Source: JAIRVZ01 sp031553755 (lineage in GTDB: Bacteria; Bacteroidota; Bacteroidia; Bacteroidales; Azobacteroidaceae). From it: a DNA stretch of 18,322 nucleotides. Under the pieces are notes generated by a model, which was given only the letters and a program-made list of their open reading frames with translations, had not been told where the DNA came from and made no database searches. A program made the translations under genes and the position numbers. Positions 14,103 to 18,322 of this stretch are shown here, piece after piece; the stretch's first letter is position 1; every line of letters starts with the position of its first letter. The stretch is from contig JAVBKZ010000036.1 in NCBI GenBank assembly GCA_031553755.1, positions 1-18,322 on the forward strand. Reading direction: 5' to 3'.

Positions 14103-15899
14103 ATGAAAAACATTCTTTTCTTTTTTGCCTTGGTTATCTGTTGGAGTTGTATGGATAAGAATCAGATTCAAATCCAAAAAAGCGAAGACGGAGCAACTTC
14201 GTTGACTTTCAACGCGTCGAAAAAATACCTGCTTCTTCCTATCGAAGACATCGGGGAAGAATTAAAAACAGAAGTATATGTAGATGGAAAACAAGTCAAT
14301 TATTTTATCATTCGGTTGGCAAAAAACAAGATTGATTATTGGATGCCTTTGGAATTGACGGAATGGATGGGAAAAAATATTCAATTGATTATTCCCAACC
14401 TGAACGATTCCGTACTTTGCCTGAAAGAAATCAAAATGTCAGATACTTTCGATTTTAGCTACAATGAACCATTCCGTTCCGGATACCATTTTACACCAAA
14501 GTACGGATGGATGAACGATCCCAACGGAATGGTTTATTATGACGGAGAATATCATCTTTGTTATCAACATAATCCTTATGGAACCCGTTGGCAAAATATG
14601 AGTTGGGGACATGCCGTTTCCAAAGATTTGATACATTGGGAACATCTTCACGAAGCTATTTATCCGGATAGCTTGGGAACTATTTTTTCAGGAAGTGCGG
14701 TCGTGGACGAAAACAATACCGCAGGGTTCCAATCCGGAACCGAAAAGACGTTATTGGCATTTTATACCCAAAGCGAACGTGGCGGACAATGGCAAAGTTT
14801 GGCTTACAGCAACGATAAAGGGCGTACTTGGACGAAATACGATAAAAACCCTGTCTTGAAACACGAAACCGCCCGTGATTTCCGCGACCCCAAAGTATTT
14901 TGGCACGAACCGGCTCAACGTTGGATTATGATTCTCGCTGTCGGACAAGTGATGGAAATTTATTCTTCTCCAAACGCTAAAGATTGGACGTATGAAAGTA
15001 ATTTCGGAAAAGGCTATGGCAGTCATGCCGGCGTTTGGGAATGTCCCGACTTATTTGAATTACCGGTAGAAGGAACAAACCTGAAAAAATGGGTATTGAT
15101 TTGCAACATCAATCCTGGTGGACCTTCGGGCGGTTCTGCCTCACAATATTTTATTGGTTCTTTTGATGGAAAAACATTTAAATGTGAAAACAAACCCGAA
15201 GAAATCTGTTGGATGGATTGGGGAAAAGACCATTACGCTTTTGTTACCTGGGCAAATGTGCCGAAAGAAGACGGTCGCCGCGTCGGAATTGCTTGGATGA
15301 GTAACTGGGAATATGCCAACGATGTTCCGACTTATAATTTCAGAAGCGCGATGACAATTCCACGTGAATTGAAATTAATAATGCAAGACAAAAATATCAC
15401 GCTGACAAATTATCCTGTCAGAGAACTCGAAAACCAGAGAAAAGACCATCGGAAATTTTCAGATATTACTGTGTCTGAAGAATATAATGTAGATAATTTA
15501 CTGGAAAAAAATCAGGGAACATATGAATTGGTAATTGATATCGAAAATCAATCGGCAGAAATCATCGGTTTCAAATTATTCAATACCAAAGGCGAATATG
15601 TAGATATGTTTATCAGTCTGGCGGAAAATAAGTTGTATATGATGGACCGTAAAAATAGCGGAATTGTTGGTTTCAATAATAATTTTCCGGCAATCACATC
15701 GGCTCCGGTCGACAAGAAACAAACTTATCGATTCAGATTATTGGTAGATAAAGCCTCCATTGAATGTTTCGAAGGAAACGGAACAATATCTATGACTAAT
15801 ATTGTTTTTCCCAACGAACCCTATAATCGCATGGTTTTTTACAGTAAAGGAGGTAATTACAGCGTGAATAAGTTGGATATTTACCGGTTTAAATATTAA
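14103..15899 (+). CDS. GH32 beta-fructosidase (levanase/inulinase type) lipoprotein with N-terminal DUF4980-like domain
   Basis: A 598-residue lipoprotein. The start is taken at ATG 14103, which gives a signal ending in SC (Cys16). The frame is open back to 13992, but that would overlap the preceding gene and mask the signal. Residues about 22-115 form a beta-rich domain resembling DUF4980, found before GH32 in Bacteroidota levanases. The GH32 propeller begins at 128 with WMNDPNG (136-142, nucleophile Asp139). FSGSAV lies at 195-200, FRDP at 260-263 (Asp262) and WECPD at 312-316 (acid/base Glu313). About 460-598 is the C-terminal beta-sandwich with the typical VDKASIECFEGNG. All catalytic residues are intact. 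It should release fructose or fructo-oligosaccharides from levan, inulin or sucrose. It is in the second operon after the T9SS-cargo gene. Confidence 0.92.
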   Translation: MKNILFFFALVICWSCMDKNQIQIQKSEDGATSLTFNASKKYLLLPIEDIGEELKTEVYVDGKQVNYFIIRLAKNKIDYWMPLELTEWMGKNIQLIIPNLNDSVLCLKEIKMSDTFDFSYNEPFRSGYHFTPKYGWMNDPNGMVYYDGEYHLCYQHNPYGTRWQNMSWGHAVSKDLIHWEHLHEAIYPDSLGTIFSGSAVVDENNTAGFQSGTEKTLLAFYTQSERGGQWQSLAYSNDKGRTWTKYDKNPVLKHETARDFRDPKVFWHEPAQRWIMILAVGQVMEIYSSPNAKDWTYESNFGKGYGSHAGVWECPDLFELPVEGTNLKKWVLICNINPGGPSGGSASQYFIGSFDGKTFKCENKPEEICWMDWGKDHYAFVTWANVPKEDGRRVGIAWMSNWEYANDVPTYNFRSAMTIPRELKLIMQDKNITLTNYPVRELENQRKDHRKFSDITVSEEYNVDNLLEKNQGTYELVIDIENQSAEIIGFKLFNTKGEYVDMFISLAENKLYMMDRKNSGIVGFNNNFPAITSAPVDKKQTYRFRLLVDKASIECFEGNGTISMTNIVFPNEPYNRMVFYSKGGNYSVNKLDIYRFKY

Positions 15900-15943
15900 A
15901 ATATTGAAGTCATCTTGACATTTACAAAAGATATCAAATAATA

Positions 15944-16052
15944 GATTTTAAACACAGAGTTACACAGAGTGATTTTTCACAGAGTAAATTCTGATATCAA
16001 GTGGAGGGATACTCTGTGAAATAAACTCCTTATACTCCGTGTTTGATAAAAA
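15944..16052. repeat. Palindromic intergenic element with CACAGAG repeats
   Basis: The gap before the fructokinase gene contains an imperfect inverted repeat. The left arm, about 15947-15986, holds AACACAGAGTTACACAGAG and TTTCACAGAG. The right arm, about 16010-16052, carries the complement of TCACAGAGTAT and AACACGGAGTATAAGGAG. The unit pattern CACRGAGT also occurs in the outer arms of the 9812-10052 element, so the two elements are probably related. Nothing protein-coding is seen in 15900-16102, and no clear promoter is visible. Confidence 0.65.
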
Positions 16053-16102
16053 GTCGAGACGAACTCATTACAATTCACAACTCGTCAACTAAAAATTTAC
16101 TC

Positions 16103-16984
16103 ATGAATACAATTATAGGACTTGGAGAAATTCTTTGGGATGTTTTTCCCGAAAGGAAAATATTGGGTGGAGCGCCAGCTAACTTTGCATATCATGCATC
16201 TCAATTTGGTTTTGATGGTTATGCCGTAAGCGCCATCGGAAAAGATTTATTGGGAAAAGAAATCTTAGACACCCTGGCTGAAAAGAAACTGAATTATCTG
16301 ATTGAAACAATTGATTACCCAACGGGAACCGTTCAGGTAACATTAGATCAAGAAGGGATTCCGCAATATGAAATATGCGAAAATGTAGCTTGGGACAATA
16401 TTCCATTTACAAAACGGACGGAAGAATTGGCTCGCGATTGCCAAGCGGTTTGTTTTGGTTCGTTGGCGCAACGCAACGAAGTTTCCCGCAAAACGATTCA
16501 ACGTTTTTTAGATATTGTACCGGATGATGCTTATCGGATATTCGATATTAATTTACGTCAGCATTTCTACAACGAAGAAATTATCCACGAATCGTTATCT
16601 CATTGTAATGTACTTAAAATCAATGACGAAGAAGTGACCATTATTGCTAAACTGTTTGGATTTGAAAGACTTGATGAACAGGAAATCTGCCGGATTTTGC
16701 TCGAAAAATACAACCTCGATATTGTCATCGAAACGAAAGGCGCCATTGGAAGCTATGTCTTTACGACAAACGAAACGTCTTACATAGACACACCGAAAGT
16801 ACATGTGGCAGATACGGTTGGCGCCGGAGATTCTTTTACGGGAGCTTTCGTAGCTGCATTGTTGCATGGTGAATCTATTCGCACAGCTCATCAATTGGCT
16901 GTTGAAGTATCAGCTTATGTATGTACGCAACATGGTGCAATGCCGAAATTGCCCGATGCATTTGTAGAACTATTCAAAAAATAA
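16103..16984 (+). CDS. PfkB-family fructokinase
   Basis: A 293-residue cytoplasmic sugar kinase that should phosphorylate imported fructose with ATP for entry into glycolysis. The start is ATG 16103 (MNTIIGLGEILWDVFP), the family's conserved beginning. The frame is open back to 16043, but those 20 residues are not family-like and derive from the repeat. Motifs: GEILWDVFPERKILGGAPAN (8-27, with the GGAPANFAYH substrate-binding signature at 22-31), FDINLRQHFY (147-156), LKINDEE (171-177) and the C-terminal PfkB signature DTVGAGDSFTGAF (237-249) with catalytic base Asp243. Length is normal. Only 7 nt separate it from the transporter gene that follows, so the two are co-transcribed. The pairing corresponds to BT1757-BT1758 of the B. 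thetaiotaomicron fructan PUL. Ribokinase-like relatives cannot be fully excluded, but context makes fructose the likely substrate. Confidence 0.9.
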   Translation: MNTIIGLGEILWDVFPERKILGGAPANFAYHASQFGFDGYAVSAIGKDLLGKEILDTLAEKKLNYLIETIDYPTGTVQVTLDQEGIPQYEICENVAWDNIPFTKRTEELARDCQAVCFGSLAQRNEVSRKTIQRFLDIVPDDAYRIFDINLRQHFYNEEIIHESLSHCNVLKINDEEVTIIAKLFGFERLDEQEICRILLEKYNLDIVIETKGAIGSYVFTTNETSYIDTPKVHVADTVGAGDSFTGAFVAALLHGESIRTAHQLAVEVSAYVCTQHGAMPKLPDAFVELFKK

Positions 16985-16991
16985 AAAAATA

Positions 16992-18146
16992 ATGAAAAAT
17001 AAAACATTATTACAATTAATTCCTGTAATGTTCACATTCTTTGTGATGGGAGCAGTCGACATGGTTGGTATTTCTTCCAATTACATACAAAAAGATTTTG
17101 ATTTGTCAGACAAGATGGCCAACCTTCTGCCTTTCATGGTTTTCTTTTGGTTCTTCATTTTTTCTGTTCCAACAAGTTTATTGATGAATAAAATCGGAAG
17201 AAGAAAAACCGTACTGTTAAGTATAATCGTAACCGCTTTAGCCCTTTTTATACCTTTAGCAGGTTATAATTTTACAATGATGCTTATCTCTTTTTCCTTG
17301 TTGGGAATCGGTAATACAATTATGCAAGTATCACTCAATCCTTTAATATCCAATATTGTAAAAGGAGATAAGTTAGCAAGTAGCCTTACTTTCGGCCAAT
17401 TCGTAAAAGCAATAGCTTCTTTTTCCGCACCTGTAATTGCCGGATGGGCAGCCCTTCATTTCGGAAATTGGCGGTTGTTATTTCCTATTTATGGATCAGT
17501 TACAGTGTTATCTTTCATTTTATTAGGAATAACCAAGGTAGATGAAGAATCTTATGGCGGAAAAAAATCTTCTTTTTCAGATTGTTTGCGTTTATTGGGG
17601 AACAAAACAATCTTATTGTTTTTTATTGGGATTACAGCACACGTTGGGATTGATGTCGGTATCAACACAATTGCTCCGAAAATCTTGATGGAACGCATTC
17701 CCGGAATGACTTTGGCTGATGCCGGATTTGCAACAAGCTTGTATTTCCTTTTCCGTTTGATGGGATGTTTTTCCGGAACTTTCATTTTAGCTCGTTTTTC
17801 TATCAATAAATTCTTTTTAATAAGCGTAGTCTGTATGGCATTGTCGATAACCGGATTATTCCTGTTTTCCGATTTAACATTACTTTATGTTGCCATCGCT
17901 TTGGTAGGATTCGGAAATTCCAATATCTTTCCGATTATCTTCTCGAAAGCATTACAATTTATGCCCGAACGCGACAATGAAATCTCCGGATTAATGATTA
18001 TGGGTATCGCGGGAGGAGCTTTTTATCCGCTTTTGATGGGTGTCGGTTCTGATTTGTTGAAAAGTCAGATGGGAGCGGTAGTTGTTTTGTCCATTTTAGT
18101 AGCCTATCTGTTCTTCTTGTTTTCGTTTTTTAAGTCAAATAAATAA
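16992..18146 (+). CDS. MFS sugar (fructose) transporter, FHS/FucP-like
   Basis: A 384-residue inner-membrane permease with about 12 hydrophobic helices in two halves. The first half carries the MFS motif-A-like loop LLMNKIGRRKTVL (63-75) and the helix LGIGNTIMQVSLNPLIS typical of the FHS (fucose-galactose-glucose:H+ symporter) family. There is no signal peptide, as expected. It should import the monosaccharide, probably fructose, released in the periplasm by the GH32 enzymes, with proton coupling assumed from the family. The assignment to fructose rests on its tight linkage to the fructokinase gene (7-nt gap) and the PUL context. It is the last PUL gene seen, and no terminator hairpin is evident after it. 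Confidence 0.87.
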   Translation: MKNKTLLQLIPVMFTFFVMGAVDMVGISSNYIQKDFDLSDKMANLLPFMVFFWFFIFSVPTSLLMNKIGRRKTVLLSIIVTALALFIPLAGYNFTMMLISFSLLGIGNTIMQVSLNPLISNIVKGDKLASSLTFGQFVKAIASFSAPVIAGWAALHFGNWRLLFPIYGSVTVLSFILLGITKVDEESYGGKKSSFSDCLRLLGNKTILLFFIGITAHVGIDVGINTIAPKILMERIPGMTLADAGFATSLYFLFRLMGCFSGTFILARFSINKFFLISVVCMALSITGLFLFSDLTLLYVAIALVGFGNSNIFPIIFSKALQFMPERDNEISGLMIMGIAGGAFYPLLMGVGSDLLKSQMGAVVVLSILVAYLFFLFSFFKSNK

Positions 18147-18197
18147 CTTAGAAACTGTTTGAAAATTTCGAATAGGCTATATCAGGGCAAACGCATC

Positions 18198-18322
18198 TTA
18201 ATTTGTTAGGATTTTCAATAAATATTCATTATTCCATCCGGCATCAAGTCTTTTGCCTTTGACGCTTCTTTTCTTAGATTGTTCATTTTTAACCAGATTG
18301 AGTGCAATTCTATTAATCATGG
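18198..18322 (-). mobile_element. C-terminal end of a transposase (ISAs1/IS4-like), truncated by window edge
   Basis: A minus-strand frame, open at the window edge, ends with INRIALNLVKNEQSKKRSVK, GKRLDAGWNNEYLLKILTN and stop TAA (18198-18200). This is the pattern of the C-terminus of ISAs1-type DDE transposases (IALNL ... GW ... YL). The next 50 bases towards the PUL, including TCAGGGCAAACGCATC, may be the end of the element. Its boundaries and terminal repeats cannot be verified here. Confidence 0.6.

Noticed and set aside
15944..16052. CRISPR-like array from repeated CACAGAG units
   Set aside because: Units are short, irregular and in inverted orientation, with no constant repeat-spacer period. 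They form a palindromic repeat rather than an array.

Overview
The window looks like chromosome of a Bacteroidota species, most likely a T9SS-positive member of the Bacteroidales. The supporting signs are a SusC/SusD pair, TAnnTTTG-type -7 promoter boxes, lipoprotein signals ending in SC, a C-terminal type IX secretion (T9SS) sorting domain, a tRNA gene without encoded CCA, and a moderately AT-rich composition. The genus cannot be fixed from this sequence.

Left edge (1-1240): gene debris followed by a tRNA. A decayed ABC-transporter permease (minus strand) meets a decayed NtrY-like sensor histidine kinase (plus strand) head to head near position 475. A short fragment that may be EcsC-like is fused to the permease end. 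Next come a terminator hairpin and an intact tRNA-Arg(ACG) with its own promoter, both on the minus strand. An intact patatin-like phospholipase with an outer-membrane barrel domain (1241-3544, minus) follows.

Centre and right (3640-18146): a fructan polysaccharide utilisation locus (PUL), all on the plus strand. Its order is SusC transporter, SusD lipoprotein, a SusE-position surface glycan-binding lipoprotein, a divergent GH32 lipoprotein, [an inserted minus-strand AAA ATPase], a T9SS-secreted protein, a canonical GH32 lipoprotein with an N-terminal DUF4980-like domain, a PfkB fructokinase and an FHS/FucP-type MFS sugar transporter. The inferred flow is surface binding and cleavage of a beta-fructan, SusCD import, release of fructose by GH32 enzymes, inner-membrane uptake by the MFS protein and phosphorylation by the kinase. 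The gene set resembles the Bacteroides thetaiotaomicron levan/fructan PUL (BT1757-BT1765 region), but the window has no hybrid two-component or other PUL regulator. Levan versus inulin specificity cannot be decided.

Two observations stand out. First, the promoters of susC and of the T9SS-cargo gene, 9.5 kb apart, share a 68-bp block. It has two TGCAACA direct repeats exactly 21 bp apart, placed at the same distance from a TAATTTTG -7 box, which suggests an AraC/HTCS-type operator shared by the two operons. Second, the T9SS cargo is essentially a stand-alone copy of the C-terminal module of the SusE-position lipoprotein. The PUL therefore seems to deploy one putative binding module by two export routes.

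The intergenic regions at 9783-10105 and 15900-16102 hold imperfect palindromic, non-coding repeat elements of a related family. The last 125 bases encode the C-terminus of a transposase running off the window.
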